Source of the DNA: Metellina segmentata | Taxonomy: Eukaryota; Arthropoda; Arachnida; Araneae; Tetragnathidae | Assembly (NCBI GenBank): GCA_947359465.1 | Contig: OX375877.1 | Location: forward strand, 75,838,698 to 75,902,697 | Direction: 5' to 3' | Length of the DNA stretch: 64,000 nt | Part shown: piece by piece, positions 42,729 to 54,700 of the stretch | Position numbering within the stretch: position 1 is the stretch's first letter | Layout: the number at the start of each line of letters is the position of its first letter | The notes under the pieces: generated by a model | Told to the model about the DNA's origin: nothing | The model's input: the letters and a program-made list of their open reading frames with translations, nothing else | The model's database searches: none | Program-made: the position numbers and the translations under genes

Positions 42729-42889
42729 CAAATGTCCACACGTTGGCTTGGTGTGGAAGTTCGGAGAGTGGAGTGCCAGCTCAGATGTTAACATCGTTAT
42801 CTGACCGTGGTTCAAAATTAAATTGTTTTCGGACCGTTGCCAATAGCCCATTGTATTGCTGCAGTGAGACGTTAATTAACTACCTACCT
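42729..42889 (+). mobile_element. SINE 3' half
   Basis: Body words CAAATGTCCACACGTTGGC, GGAGTGCCAGCTCAGATG, CTGACCGTGGTTCAAAATTA and tail TTAATTAACTACCTA. An internal deletion removes the segment before GGACCGTTGCC. Confidence 0.8.
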
Positions 42890-43320
42890 GAACTGAACTG
42901 GAATAAAGTATGGGGTTGTCTTGAAAGAGTGGAAGGAAAGGGTTTTACTTTCAAAAATATCCTACCGTATTTAATTCCATATCAAAAGATTCTGGCATTG
43001 ATATTGTATGTAATTCTAAGTTGTACATAAATTTAATTAGAAACTCTAAATCGCTGTTCATTAAGTTTTTTAATCCTCAGGTTTTTCTTGGGCCCATGGT
43101 ATATCGTGTGTTTTTCTTGTCCCCCAAAAGCAAGATGCATCGTAGTGTTATTGTATGAAATGTTTTAGTGAGAAAAATACAGGGCACAATAAAGTTTAAA
43201 AAAATTAAAATTCGTCACAAATATAGAAATGTTATGGAAAAATTAATCGAATCACACCCAAATCAACAGATGGATTAATATTTAACAGTATACAGTATAT
43301 GATGGATTACTAGTTTAGTT

Positions 43321-43650
43321 CAACGGCATAGGATGTTTTGCAACAAGTAAATATCTCAACGGCATAGGGTGTTTTGCAACAAGTAAATATCTCAACGGCA
43401 TAGGATGTTTTGCAACAAGTAAATATATCAGCTAATTTATTCCCAGTTTGTCATCAAATGCGCTACAAACTATTAATTTCTTCAGCATCGGAATAGAAAC
43501 GGGATGAGGTCCGTTTCTACGGCATAGGATATTTTGCAGTAAGTAAATATATCAGCTAATTTATTCCCAGTTTGTCATCAAATGCGCCAAGGTGACAAAC
43601 TATTAATTTCTTCAGCATCGGGAGAGAAATGGGATGAGGTCCGTTTCTAT
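43321..43650. repeat. 36-bp tandem repeats followed by a duplicated ~125-130-bp block
   Basis: CAACGGCATAGGATGTTTTG-units start at 43321, 43357 and 43393 (36 bp). The third continues into a longer block that is repeated from 43520, ending CCGTTTCTA each time; the second block has an extra 8 bp. Confidence 0.9.
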
Positions 43651-44258
43651 GACAACAGACAGTTCCAGTCTTCGTGTCGGGAACAGTTCTCGTGTCCTGT
43701 TGGTTCCTGTCTAAGGTATAGATGATTTATCCTAGTCTAAAGTCTTCCACGAGTGGTAGGGGGTCGACAGGATTTGTATTATCCTTCCACTCAGACTTAT
43801 CTCCATACCAGCATTTGGTGAACACTTCTTTTATCAAAAGAAATACCTTCGGTGTTTTTGATTGCAAAGGAGTAAATGTTGGACTGATAACGCTGAAGAC
43901 TGAGAGGGCGACTGTGGCTTATAGATAAAACGTATCGCTTCACTCCTTGGAATTGTTCTTTCCAATTGTTCCTTTTCAGGGATGTATTGTATGAGTTGTA
44001 GATTCCATTCATAAGTATTGGCGATCTTTCATCACGGAAGTAGATCGTCAGTAGTAAATGAAAATTTGCGAGGCAGAATATATGATAGAGATTTGGAAAT
44101 AACATATTGGGTTACGCAGCTATTATTCTTGGGACGGGGTGAATGGGGTTGACCCCACCCTGTCCAGAACAAGCTTGCGTGTTTGAAATGGAGATAGTTG
44201 GAAAGGTTATTTTTTTATGATGCTGCAACCAACAATACACAGGTAATGAATTTCACCA
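43651..44258. other. Gene-free stretch
   Basis: Short ORFs only, with no recognised similarity. Confidence 0.4.
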
Positions 44259-44562
44259 GGTATTTTAATTAACGTCACACTGGAGCAACACAATGGATGA
44301 TACGGGATCGATACCGAAGGGAAGGATCCGAGGACAACACCTCGTAATTTTGAGCCACGGTCAGATGACGAGGTCAACACCTAAGCTGACACCACAGTCT
44401 CCAAACTTTCACACCAAGCCAATATGAGGACATTTGAAGCCACGACAGATTTAAAGGGGATCAGCTCCCACGTACAGGACGGTCTTAGGTTGAATCATGT
44501 TTCGAACTCGCGACCACCGATTGCTAATCCTCTGCTTTTCCAATCGGGCTACAGCTGCCCGG
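44259..44562 (-). mobile_element. tRNA-derived SINE, head type B
   Basis: The head at the right end reads TGTAGCCCGATTGGAAAAGC on the minus strand, B box GAGTTCGAAAC. Full body and TTTTAATTAACGTC tail. Confidence 0.87.
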
Positions 44563-45647
44563 AGATAATTGAGATGTAATTTTATAATTCGTACCATATT
44601 AAGTTTGCAAATATATTAACGCTGCCAATTCTAATTTTTTTAAATTAAATATTAATTGAAAAACTAGTAAAATGCCGAGTTTTTCCAAGGACTCTTGTTG
44701 ATGGGTCTCCATGACGACGTAAGTATAGCCACCCCTGTCTTGTTTTATGCTTTTCTAGACGTCTGTGAGGAGAGAATTCCAATGTTTTTGAACAGCATTG
44801 CATGAGGTGCATGAAAAGATAAATTGACTTTTAAAAGCTGTATTCAAAGAATTTAGTGCATGAATACACATTCTCTCACCACAAGTATAGTACTGACAAA
44901 TACTTCTATGGCGTGGACAAAGGTGTACTCAAAATTATAGAATTTTAAAGATATGTTCCCTATAGAAACTACTTTTAATAAGTATATTTGAAATGCCACC
45001 CTTTTAGACGCTGGAGCACCCTTTGCTATGTTATTGATAAAAAGATATTTTAAAAGAAAAGTATGAAATATTAGAAAATTCAACATTCTAAAATAGTTTT
45101 AAGTGATCATTTAATCTAGTATATCAAGTCGAAAAACTGCAGTTTTGTTAAATCATTTGCATTACTATTTTCTGCATTACCTACTAACATTTTGAGTCAT
45201 TACTTGACCCTGATCACTTCCATTCCTTGTAATTAGGGAAAAAAATGTCACTTCAATCTCACTTTTCAAAAATATTATTTTTGTATCGTTCGTCAAAAGT
45301 GGGAATCAACTATTTTTTCTCTCATACGAAAGGTTGGGACATCATCAATCTACTATTTGTATCTTGGCAACTGAGTACGTAAATGTGTTTTCCTCGATAT
45401 GAATAAATGTTCCATGCTTGACAGCACATCCAAGTTAACGATTGTTCAAAGCATAACAATAAATAGTTGTTATAAGATAAATTGAAGACTTAATCTATGG
45501 TTTCTTAAAAATCCCATTTCTCACAATCCCCTGTGTAAAGATACCTGTTAATTAATCGAACATGTTTTGAACTGTATCTTCTTCATTGGTTCGACAGCCG
45601 AATGTGGGCATTGGACTGCTTAATGATTCGGTTTTATCATGACCGAC
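44563..45647. other. Gene-free AT-rich stretch
   Basis: Nothing recognised. Confidence 0.45.
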
Positions 45648-45798
45648 AGGGTGCTGGCTCAGGTGTGACCTCGTCATCTGACCATAGCTCAAAATTACGT
45701 GATGTTGTCATCAGATCGTTTCCTTCGAGTTTGATCCCGGACCGTATCCAATAGACCGTTGTGTTGCTCCAGTGGGATTTTTATTAAAATACCTACCT
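45648..45798 (+). mobile_element. SINE 3' half
   Basis: GGTGCTGGCTCAGGTGTGAC, CTCAAAATTACGTGATG, GATCCCGGACCGTATCC, TTAAAATACCTACC tail. Confidence 0.8.
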
Positions 45799-45959
45799 AA
45801 CATCATGACCTGTTCAATGGCAATACTCCGATTCTTAGTTTTGCAAACGCCTAAGTTCTCGTCTATTCTGTCAATCTAAGTCTGTCCTTCCTCTGGTCTT
45901 AGTTCAGAAATATTTTTTTTGTACTCATATCATCGGGTATTCGAGTGGTACGCCCAATT

Positions 45960-46325
45960 CATTTCATTCTCCGTTTTTCTTCTTCTTTATAATGTTATCT
46001 GGTTGTCTTTTATAGATAAGATAAATCAAAATTAAACCTTCTTTGCCACACTGCATTTGTCTTCATGCCACCAAATATGCTTAGTAAATTCTATCCTCGG
46101 AGGTCTGCAGTGCATTTTCGATATTCAAGGTCATAGTCCAAGTTTCTGAGGCATAACAGAACATAAATAAATAAATCGTTTTCCTTTCGTAATTTGGTTA
46201 TTCTTCCCAGATCTGACTTCAAATCAGAGTCGGCCTTAAGGAGTGTGGAGCCCAATTCTATCTTTCTCTTAGGTACCTCACAAAGTACTTGGCAAAATTT
46301 AATCAAATGGCGCTTTTTGAAACGA
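45960..46325 (-). pseudogene. LINE reverse transcriptase C-terminal remnant
   Basis: The minus-strand translation around 46100-46170 shows a 'YASETWTMTLNIENALQTSEDRI' pattern broken across frames. This parallels the conserved 'YGSExWTLT...LxxxExR.LR' block at the end of many LINE (RTE/jockey-like) polymerases. Only this region survives, with stops. Family beyond non-LTR retrotransposon is uncertain. Confidence 0.5.
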
Positions 46326-49300
46326 AGTGAACTGAATAGTTGTAAAATAAAAATAATAGCTTAAGTGTGTCGTTAAAAAATTTAAGCATGAAATTATTTG
46401 ATAGTGATTACATCCTTTTTCAATCCTATTCATGACAGGGCCCCTTGTAGCGTACGAGGCTCGATTTGGGGGATAGGCTTAGAAGCGGCCCTCAAGTAAC
46501 TACTCGCAGTATGATTTGCTGCAGTTATTTTTAAATTTATCAATTCTTCCTTAGTAGGAATAAGTGTTTCCATATTATTTTCCTCGCCTATGAAAATCGG
46601 AAAACGCCCATGAAAGCATCAATGCAAAACGCTGTAAAACTTCCTCCTTTAAGATCCAAAGAAAAACAATGTACCATACTAAAACGCCTTGGAAACCTGT
46701 GTTCCATCGCGTAAAATGTAATAAACCAACCGCAGAGTGACTTTTCCCCCATTACGAGCATTATTTACGAAACTGAATCTAACAAATGATTCACATTGAC
46801 AACGTCATAACACGACGTGAATTTCTGCGTACGCGAAACAATAACCTCGCAATTACAAGGATCTGTTAGGTGAGGTTTTAGGTGTACACTGCATTGTTTT
46901 GGTGGTTGATGAACGGTTTTCTGACTTCTGACTCAACGTTTCTACTACTTTTGAGTACTCTGTTGTTCAATAAGATATTGCGTTTCAAATCGTTGCAGCA
47001 CGTGAGTGAAAAACAGTTCTCGGTACATCGGTGAAAGCGTTATCATTTTCGAAAAATGTTTTGCATACCCCTGACTCAGAATCTTGCCTGAGAGAAACTA
47101 AATTATTTTCTTGTGCCTCGAGAGCATCATGAATGTGTATCCATGATACCCTGAAACACTGCAATACTAGCCATGCTGTTACTGTGACAGTCAGGGTAAA
47201 TCTCTGAGTGGTTAATTGAAGCAACTAATTTGGTGACTTATTGGTAATATTTTAATAATTATCTTCTTTCGATCTATCCCATACAATTTCGAGGGTAATG
47301 GGTTTGGCCTTCCAGAAGTTGGTGCCGGTTGTATGGCAGCTAGATCTCTATAAAGACACATCCCCTCGCCTCAACCCGATACTTTTTATAGTTAGGCATC
47401 GGCATCCTTTAACACTTGGAATACATACATATAGGCATACATATACCATGTGTAGTGAAACGAATAAACGAAATATGAGCTGTTATTTTTGAAAGTGGTG
47501 TAATTCCTCTTTGAAAAAAAATGAGTTTATTTTCTTTAACAATTTTAATAATTATCATTGCATGATAAAATTTAACAGGTTTATAGTGTTAAAACCATCA
47601 TCCGAATTGAGTAACATTTGCCAATATTTTAAAATTCATTTAAACGCAAACCTTTAAATATCTCGATGCATGAAAAAATGGACTTTGCCACTTTCAAAAA
47701 TAACGACTCATATATAGGCATGTATTTTCCTTACTCTCGGATCAAAATTAGATGAATTCAATCATGTCCCCCTCTGCGAAAATATCTCAAAAGAAGTCTC
47801 TTGTCATCATGATTGGTCTTCCACGACACCCCCCAAAACACTACAGTACCTTGGTCAGGACCAGTCGTATTGTTATCTAGACAGTCAGAATGAATCTTTC
47901 CTTCGTGACACATTTCATTGCTTTGGTGTGACCAGCTATTGAAATTGACGTGTGTTCTTCTCTATATAACTTGAAATTGTTTTTTTCTTTAGGTCTTTGT
48001 CCTCTAAACCAATGATATTGTAATGTCCTCTATACCAATGGTGTGTCCCCATACCAGACTTAAAGAAAATTTAAAATATTTAAGACGAAGTGTTATGCAT
48101 AAGAACAGATCAAGCTATCCGCACATGTTTTATTTTTTTATTGTTATCACAACCAGAAACGGGGCTAAAAGAGGGCGGCATGGGGAGATGACATTGAGGG
48201 TGCCATTTCAGACGTGTTTATTAAAACGCTTTGTGTTTCCGTGAGGAAAAATGTTTTCAATTCTGAACAGAAGTATGTTTTTAATGAAATATAATACTTC
48301 TGTGAAAATTTTTCCAATGAAAATTCTTCCTCAAATTCAGTCAATGCATTTCATCTTTAGAATATAACGCTTATAAAAGCCAATTCGTTCTTTCATATAG
48401 ACCCCCTGTAATCGTTTTGCTCTTCAGGGAAGAGAGAGCAGACAAAGCAATAAAATTCTCTTCACAAGCGTCTGTGGATCACAAAACAAGGCAGGCTCTT
48501 TTTCTTACTCCCGTCCTGGAGATGCATTAACAAAAAAATAATCATTATGAGCAATAATTTATTGACAAAATATATTTTGTATTAATTATAGAGTATATTT
48601 CTTTCACGTTATTTAAATATTAATTTGATCTTCGTTTGAGTAAGGAAATTTTGTTTTGGATAGAAACCGGCAGGATGCAGCCTGATTTGCCACATGCTTC
48701 AACGAACCAGTTACCCGCCATCAACTGGTGTAATGTTGTAAAGTAGTGTGATGTGATTTTACAATCAATTATGATGTGTATTTTTGTTATAAATTTGAAA
48801 TCATTGAATATAAAGCTTTATTTATATTTATTCGGTTTCGTATGCGATTCCTTTGTTTCGATTCTTAAAATATTTACTATTTTTGTCGTTTTAACTTAAT
48901 TCACAATTGCTGTATTTTTACTCCTCCATAATACGATTAAAATTAGAATATAATGTAATATTACATATTGTTATATTTGTACCATATCAGTTGTTAACAG
49001 TTACTTTTTTCAAACTGAGAAACGTTTCCTTTACTTTAATCATCTTGATTTATAGGTAACTTTTTTCATATCCTTTTCTTCTATTTATTTCGAATAATCG
49101 GGAACAATTTCTCTCTTACCCCTTGTGTATCATTTTAAAATTTGATGTACTTGAATGCTGTACTTTTAATTCTGTCCAAAGCAGACGTCAGTTTCAACGT
49201 GTTTTGTTGACCTTGCTTGTTTCAATTTACGTATTAGTACGTCATAAGTTTTGATTGATTGGTTTTGGTTTTTATGGCCTAGCATAATTTGTTGTATAAA

Positions 49301-49334
49301 GTCTTTTGTATCAGGACACCTTAGTTCCCCGAAA
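46326..49334. other. 3-kb gene-free stretch
   Basis: AT-rich, without a recognised gene. Short ORFs at 46985-47224, 47298-47492 and 48023-48244 resemble no family known to me. Confidence 0.45.
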
Positions 49335-49637
49335 GCCGACCAACTGGTATAGTGGTTAAGGTGTTAACCTATAGATCGGAAGGTTCCTGGTTCGAATCCG
49401 GGTCCGGGCATGGATGTTTGTATGCGTATGGTGTAGAGGCGGCTTTTGCACCTTAAATCTGTCGTGGCCGAAGTTTGGAGAGTGGAGTGCCACCTCAGGT
49501 GTTCCTTCGTCATCTGACCGTGGTTCAAAATGACGAATTGTTGTCCTCGGATTGCTTAATCCCTTAAGGGATTGATCTCGGACCGTCATCAATAGCCCGT
49601 TGTGTTGATCCAGTACGACGTTAACTAAAATTACCTA
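49335..49637 (+). mobile_element. tRNA-derived SINE, head type A, internally deleted
   Basis: Full head (TATAGTGGTTAAGG, GGTTCGAATCC). The segment between GTCGTGGCCG and AAGTTTGGAGAG is deleted. Tail TTAACTAAAATTACC. Confidence 0.93.
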
Positions 49638-49664
49638 AATTAGCATTTCTCCGAACTAAAATGA

Positions 49665-49996
49665 TATAGTGGTTAAGGTGTTAGCCTCTAGATCGGAAGG
49701 TTCCTGGTTCGAATCCGGGTCCGGGCATGGATGTTTGTAAACGTATGGTGTAGAGGCGGCTGGTGCACCTTAAATCTGTCGTGGCCGAAAGTCCTCACGT
49801 TGGGTTGGCGTGGAAGTTTGGAGAGTGGGGTGCCAGCTCAGGTGTTGCTTCGTCATCTGACCGTGGTTCAAAATTACGAGGTGTTGTCCTCGAATCTTTC
49901 CCTTAAGGGACTGATTCCGGACCGTCGTCAATAGCCCGTTGTGTTGCTCTAGTACGACGTTAACTAAAATTACCAATTACCAAAATTACCAATTTA
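49665..49996 (+). mobile_element. tRNA-derived SINE, head type A, young
   Basis: Starts at TATAGTGG (a few 5' bases missing). The 14-bp target duplication CCGAACTAAAATGA is at 49651-49664 and 49997-50010. Inserted next to the previous copy, in the same orientation. Confidence 0.95.
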
Positions 49997-50010
49997 CCGA
50001 ACTAAAATGA

Positions 50011-51310
50011 AATATTTTTTGCACACGCACATGAAAAATTTTGAATTTTTCTTCACAAAAATATTATTTTTCGCAGCAAAAACTCCGAATTTCACCGCTC
50101 TGTAGCCTGCACGGCCTATTTAGGAAAAGGGCAATGAGTATAAACGACAGATTGACTAAAAAAATCCCCTAACGGTACTTGTTTACCAATTTCTTTTTCC
50201 AAATAGATGTTACAAAAAAGGCGGAAGTCATAGCCGGTGAAGCTTTTACTGTGTTACAACCATGGCCATTCGAGTAATCAGCTGTAAAGTCCAACACAAG
50301 CAGAAGCAGAGAAAGAAAAAAGCGCTATTAGCCGCTCCTTTAAAGCGCGTATTCATTACCTCATCTTACGACAGCGAAGGGAGAGTGGACACACAAAAAA
50401 GAGCGTGGAAGATATGAATTACAGTCAACTGTCCCCGTTATTTCATTCCTTTCATTAATGAGTTGAACGTTTTGAATGTAAATACTCGGCATTAAGCCTT
50501 ATGGGAAGCCGCTGCTTCTTCCTTCCCTATCATCGCCCGCAAACAATGATAGCTTTTAGCGTTTTATTTTCGTAGAACAAGATAACTCTGTTGCGAGCCG
50601 TATACTTCCCGTGTTTATGTTGCGCGTCTGTCTTTGATTAAGGCCGAGAAGGTCTGGATATCGAAAACATAATACTGCGCGGATAATTTAAGGGGCTTTT
50701 AGTTTTTAAAATAGTCGTTTCAAAATAATTCTTTTTCTATCCTCCTCTCGTCTCCGCTGCCATCTGTCCATGAGCAGAACTACAGATATCTGAAATTGAT
50801 GAGATTTCTCTCTATATTAAAAAAAAGTTACTGCCGTCGCCGCCGCAGGATTGAAAACTGTGTTGTTTAGCTCGATTCATAGAGGGTTTCCCGAGAAAGT
50901 ACTGATCAGAAAAAAACGAAATTAATATGGTTTGTTCTTTATCGTATTCCCTGGACAATTGTTAAGATTTTTTTCCGATGCGGCTATTAGTTTTGGGTTT
51001 ATTAAGTGTCAAAATTGAAAAAGCGAAATTTATTCCGCGAGTGAGTAAAACACATACAAATTTTCAGTCTTCAGCCGTGTGTTTTTTTAAAGAGTACCTC
51101 TCAACGTAAATTTTTGCAACTCGTCGAGTTTTTTTAGAAATTTCAATTTGGTTCTTGTTAGTATTTTTTTTTAAATTCGGGAAAAATCGGAGACATTTTC
51201 GTTACTTTTTTTTTTTAAACTGTCGTGTCTATATCTTATTTACTATTAGTTTTAAATTTTTTAAATATTGCAGTATATATCTCAGAATGTACTCTTTCTT
51301 ACGGTACAAT
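50011..51310. other. Mostly single-copy-looking stretch
   Basis: Less repetitive than its surroundings, with moderate GC at 50190-50650. It contains the candidate exon at 50207. The right end runs into a Helitron 3' end. Confidence 0.4.
50207..50277 (+). CDS. Candidate continuation exon of the signal-peptide gene (speculative)
   Basis: A pyrimidine-rich acceptor (TTTCTTTTTCCAAATAG, AG at 50205-50206) precedes sequence that, in the phase set by the exon ending at 42301, reads VTKKAEVIAGEAFTV, then LQPWPFE and a stop at 50275-50277. The product would be about 50 residues, too short for most known secreted families but possible for a small peptide. Twenty-two open codons can occur by chance, so the link is weak. 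Confidence 0.15.
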
Positions 51311-51355
51311 TATGAGCGTTGGCGAGCGTAAGCGAGCAGGGGCGGAGCCCCCTAG
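51311..51355 (+). mobile_element. Helitron 3' end
   Basis: GGCGAGCGTAAGCGAGCAGG, hairpin GGGGCGGAGCCCC, then CTAG at 51352-51355 and a host T. Same family as 16790-16947. The 5' end was not found. Confidence 0.75.
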
Positions 51356-51369
51356 TCCTTTAAAAAATA

Positions 51370-51465
51370 CTTGGGTCACCTTGGCTCGATAGGTTTTCTC
51401 ACTGTACTAACAACCTGAGAGTTGCAGGATGCGCAGGTTAGATTCCTATAGGAGTATTCCTCTCC
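51370..51465 (+). mobile_element. tRNA-like SINE head, type C
   Basis: CTTGGCTCGATAGG...AACCTGAGAGTTGC...GGTTAGATTCC has tRNA-like A and B boxes and resembles the interrupted head around 25375/26254. The body is not recognised. Confidence 0.4.
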
Positions 51466-51638
51466 TTCTGTGACAAATAAACAAATCACTGATCCGTTTC
51501 CTGATGAGGCATGGCCATGAAATTGCAGGAATAATTTAATCTCTCTCTCTTTATATAAGTGGCTATATTATGGAGCGGTTAGTCCTGATTAGGACCATGC
51601 GCCATAAAGTTCAAAATTTAATCCAGTTCAAAGTTATA

Positions 51639-52492
51639 CAGGGTGGTCCCGAATTCATGGTACAAACTTTAATGGTAGGTACAGGACATTGTAACAATGA
51701 TTTATTGTATAGGAATGTATAGTCGCAAGTGACGCGGTGAGGCGAAAACAGGGGAAATAACGGCCGAAAGGAAAAACAAAGATTTTATTGAAAGCGTTGT
51801 TGACAAGTGTCATGTTTACAGTAATTGTTCAAAATTGCGTCCACCAGTATCGATACATGCTTGACAGCGTCGGTGGAGCGATTGGCGTACACGTTCAAAG
51901 ATGCCTGGTATTTCACGCACACCTGCAGCAGCTACAGATAAGCGAGCGACGAGATCCTCATCTGAGTCAACTGGAGTCTCATAAACAAGATGCTTTAGAT
52001 GTCCCCATAAAAAGTAATCGAGGCTCGATAAATCGGGAGATCGGGGTGGCCAAGGGACTGGTCCACCACGCCCAATCCATCGAGTACCAAACGTGGCATT
52101 CAGGTAATTCCGTACATCAATGCTGAAGTGTGCTGGCACCCCATCGTGCTGAAACCACATGCGGTTACGAATGGCGATCGGAACATCATGCAGCAGTTGT
52201 GGTAACACTTCTTTCAGAAAAATAAGATAGCTTCCGCCAGTGAGCCGCGTGGGTAGTAAGTATGGGCCAATCAAAATGTAAGTATGGGCCAATCATGTTC
52301 AACAGCGGCTAGACATCTACTGCCCTCTACCGGCAATGATACCAACCGATCACTCCATTTCTCTTTCCTTTTATTTCCCCTGTTTACGCCTCACCGCGTC
52401 ACTTGCGACTATACATTCCTATACAATAAATCATTGTTACAATGTCCTGTACCTACCATTAAAGTTTGTACCATGAATTTGGGACCACCCTG
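51639..52492 (-). mobile_element. Tc1/mariner-related DD41D element, 854 bp, with 122-bp inverted repeats
   Basis: The terminal repeats at 51639-51760 and 52371-52492 are inverted copies differing at only two positions over 122 bp, starting CAGGGTGGTCCC. TA flanks both ends (51637-51638, 52493-52494). The interior has the 3' part of a transposase gene only, so the element is internally deleted. Confidence 0.95.
51816..52292 (-). pseudogene. DD41D (mariner-related) transposase, C-terminal half
   Basis: The frame contains WFQHDGVPAHF with the second catalytic Asp, WIGRGGPVPWPPRSPDL, and SLDYFLWG with the third acidic residue (Asp), 41 residues after the second. DD41D is the spacing of the rosa-like branch of the IS630-Tc1-mariner group. 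The N-terminal HTH and first Asp are missing; upstream (52250-52300) a short TATGGGCCAATCA segment is duplicated at the deletion joint. Inactive. Confidence 0.88.
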
Positions 52493-52734
52493 TATAAAGT
52501 TGTTTATTCTTTCATCTTTTGTTTTGTTTCTCAACATTTTGCTTTGAGTAACTAGTTTCAGTGGGTTGTAATAACACACTAGTAATTTTCTTCAAAGACC
52601 CCACTCGTTACTTATTTATTTATTTTTGTTTTTAATAAAGTACCCAAGGAGTGTCCATCAGACTGATACGTCCCCTTCTGGTGGTCATCTGGGTATCTCT
52701 TCCATGTCAGTTAAAACCTCGGGTGTGCAGAATT

Positions 52735-53010
52735 ATGTATTCAGTGTTCTGTAACACAACTCCAAGTAGTTGCAATTGTTCTGCAGGCATTTTGTCCTAA
52801 TTTTGAAAACTGCAGTAAAATCATAAACATACGTAAAACACAATTATCGGCTAAATATGTGTTACATATTTATAATAAAACATAAAATGTAATTATCTCA
52901 CTTTATTTAAAACCAAGGCATATACTTTCAGAATTTGCAATTCTGTTGATAACTTTCGAAGTTAAGGATTTTGTCATTGATATAGAAGATGTGTTATTTA
53001 TAAAGTGTTT
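52735..53010 (-). pseudogene. Inverted relative of the 34.1-34.4 kb gene-like fragment
   Basis: The minus strand repeats the exon end (NTSSISMTKSLTSKVINRIANSES pattern), a donor-like GTGAGATAATTAC, a short intron, the acceptor TTTATGATTTTACTGCAG and the following exon text (GCAGAACAATTGCAACTAC). Unknown family. Confidence 0.4.
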
Positions 53011-53156
53011 GTGGTGATTTGGGGCGGTGTAGGGGGTTGTTCCGTAGCTAGAGAAGAAAAAAAAAACATGTGGCATGGAACTTATGATTAAAAAAAACCG
53101 GCCAAAATTTTGATAAAATTCAGGAAAAATTGTTCTGCGACGTACGTCGCAGTTTT

Positions 53157-53455
53157 AAGCACTTTTTGCTCTTAAGTTTTAAGCATTTTCCCGACCTAAG
53201 CCCTATAGAACATTTGTAGGACGCGTTAGAGACCAGAGAACCACTTCCGAAATCTACAGCTGAGCTGGCGATATTCTTGCAGCTGGAATGGACACAAATA
53301 CCCATAGCTATGTATTAAAACCGTGTTGAAAGTATGGACAAAAGGGTTGCTAGTGTAATTGCAGCACGTGGGGGACCATACCCCAATTAAAGAATGCATT
53401 CTTTCCATTATACCATCACATCTTGCTGCCCGGTCCGTTATTGTAGGGTAGTATA
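53157..53455 (+). pseudogene. Tc1-like transposase C-terminal remnant
   Basis: CCCGACCTAAGCCCTATAGA encodes the PDLSPIE block. The downstream text parallels 1660-1930 (GCAGCTGGAATGGACACA, GTGTAATTGCAGCACG). Many frame breaks. Confidence 0.7.
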
Positions 53456-53800
53456 TTTACCATGGTGACTTAGGATCTCCTTCTCGACAACTTTCTTCTC
53501 TGACCTTCTAAAGGTGACTTAGGTTTCCTTTACATTGATGCACAATGTCATATTCAATGATATTGCGCATCGATAACGAAATCAGCCCCGAACTTTCCAG
53601 TTTCTCACTCGGAAAAAGTGCAAAAACAATACAGAGTGGAGAAATGGGAGTACAAAGGCAGAGCTGACTGGAAGATATTTCTTCTCGATTGAGCCCCTAC
53701 TCAAAAATAAGCTATTTAGGGCGAATTACTTTGTGGCCTCACCGGACATGGAAACTTTGAAAGCTGATTCAACAGATTTTCATTTTTTCGACTGGTAATG

Positions 53801-54133
53801 GGCCGACCAACCGGTATAGTGGTTAAGGTGTTAGCCTCTAGATTGGAAGGTTCCTGGTTCGAATCCGGGTCCGGGCATGGATGTTTGTAAACGTATGGTG
53901 TAGAGGCGGCTGGTGCACCTTAAATCTGTCGTGGTCGAAAGTCCTCACGTTGGGTTGGCGTGGAAGTTTGGAGAGTGGGGTGCCAGCTCAGGTGTTGCTT
54001 CGTCATCTGACCGTGGTTCAAAATTACGAGGTGTTGTCCTCGGATTTGTCCCTTAAGGGACTGATCCCGGACCGTCGTCAATAGCCCGTTGTGTTGCTCT
54101 AGTACGACGTTAACTAAAATTACCAATTACCAA
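53801..54133 (+). mobile_element. tRNA-derived SINE, head type A, young reference copy
   Basis: Complete 333-bp copy: head from GGCCGACCAACCGG, A box TATAGTGGTTAAGG, B box GGTTCGAATCC, body, then repeated AATTACC tail. Perfect 13-bp target duplication TCGACTGGTAATG (53788-53800, 54134-54146). Confidence 0.97.
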
Positions 54134-54146
54134 TCGACTGGTAATG

Positions 54147-54268
54147 GTAATTTTTAATCAACGTCTTACTAGAGCAACACAACGGGCTATTGACGACTGT
54201 CCGGGATCAATCCCCTAAGGGAAAGATCCGAGGACAAGATCTCGTAATTTTGAACCACGGTCAGATGT
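54147..54268 (-). mobile_element. SINE 3' half
   Basis: GTAATTTTTAATCAACGTC, CAACACAACGGGCTATTG, TTTTGAACCACGGTCAGATG. Directly abuts the young copy's target site. Confidence 0.88.
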
Positions 54269-54350
54269 ACTCATCGACTGTGGTGTGTGATTTCAGAAAA
54301 TAAGATGTTCAGAATGTTAATTTCAATGCAGAATGTTCAGGAAGGAGATG

Positions 54351-54590
54351 TTGGTATTTTTAATTAACGTCGCACTGGAGCAACACAACGGGCTACTGGC
54401 GACAGTGCAGGATAGATCTGAGGACAACACCGTGTAATTTTGAACCACGGTCAGATGACGAGGTCGCAGACATGAGCTAGCACCCAAATCCCCAAACTTC
54501 CACCCGCGCCAACGTGAGGACATTCTAGGTCACGACAGATTTAGCTTACACCAGTCACTTGTACAAAATGGTCTTTGGTTGAAATCGAAC
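54351..54590 (-). mobile_element. SINE, head decayed
   Basis: TTTTTAATTAACGTCGCACT through CCACGGTCAGATGACGAGG to GACAGATTTAGCTTACACC. The right end is worn. Confidence 0.82.
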
Positions 54591-54700
54591 TTCCCCCCCC
54601 CCAGGTTTATAATCCACCTGTTCCGGTACCCTTCCAACAGGGCTACCATTCGTCTGAACGACTGTTATATTTGATTTGTCAATTTTTTTTTTACCACACC

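Noticed and set aside
53814..53862. tRNA gene
   Set aside because: A and B boxes are present but there is no acceptor stem or cloverleaf, and it continues into a SINE body with target duplications.
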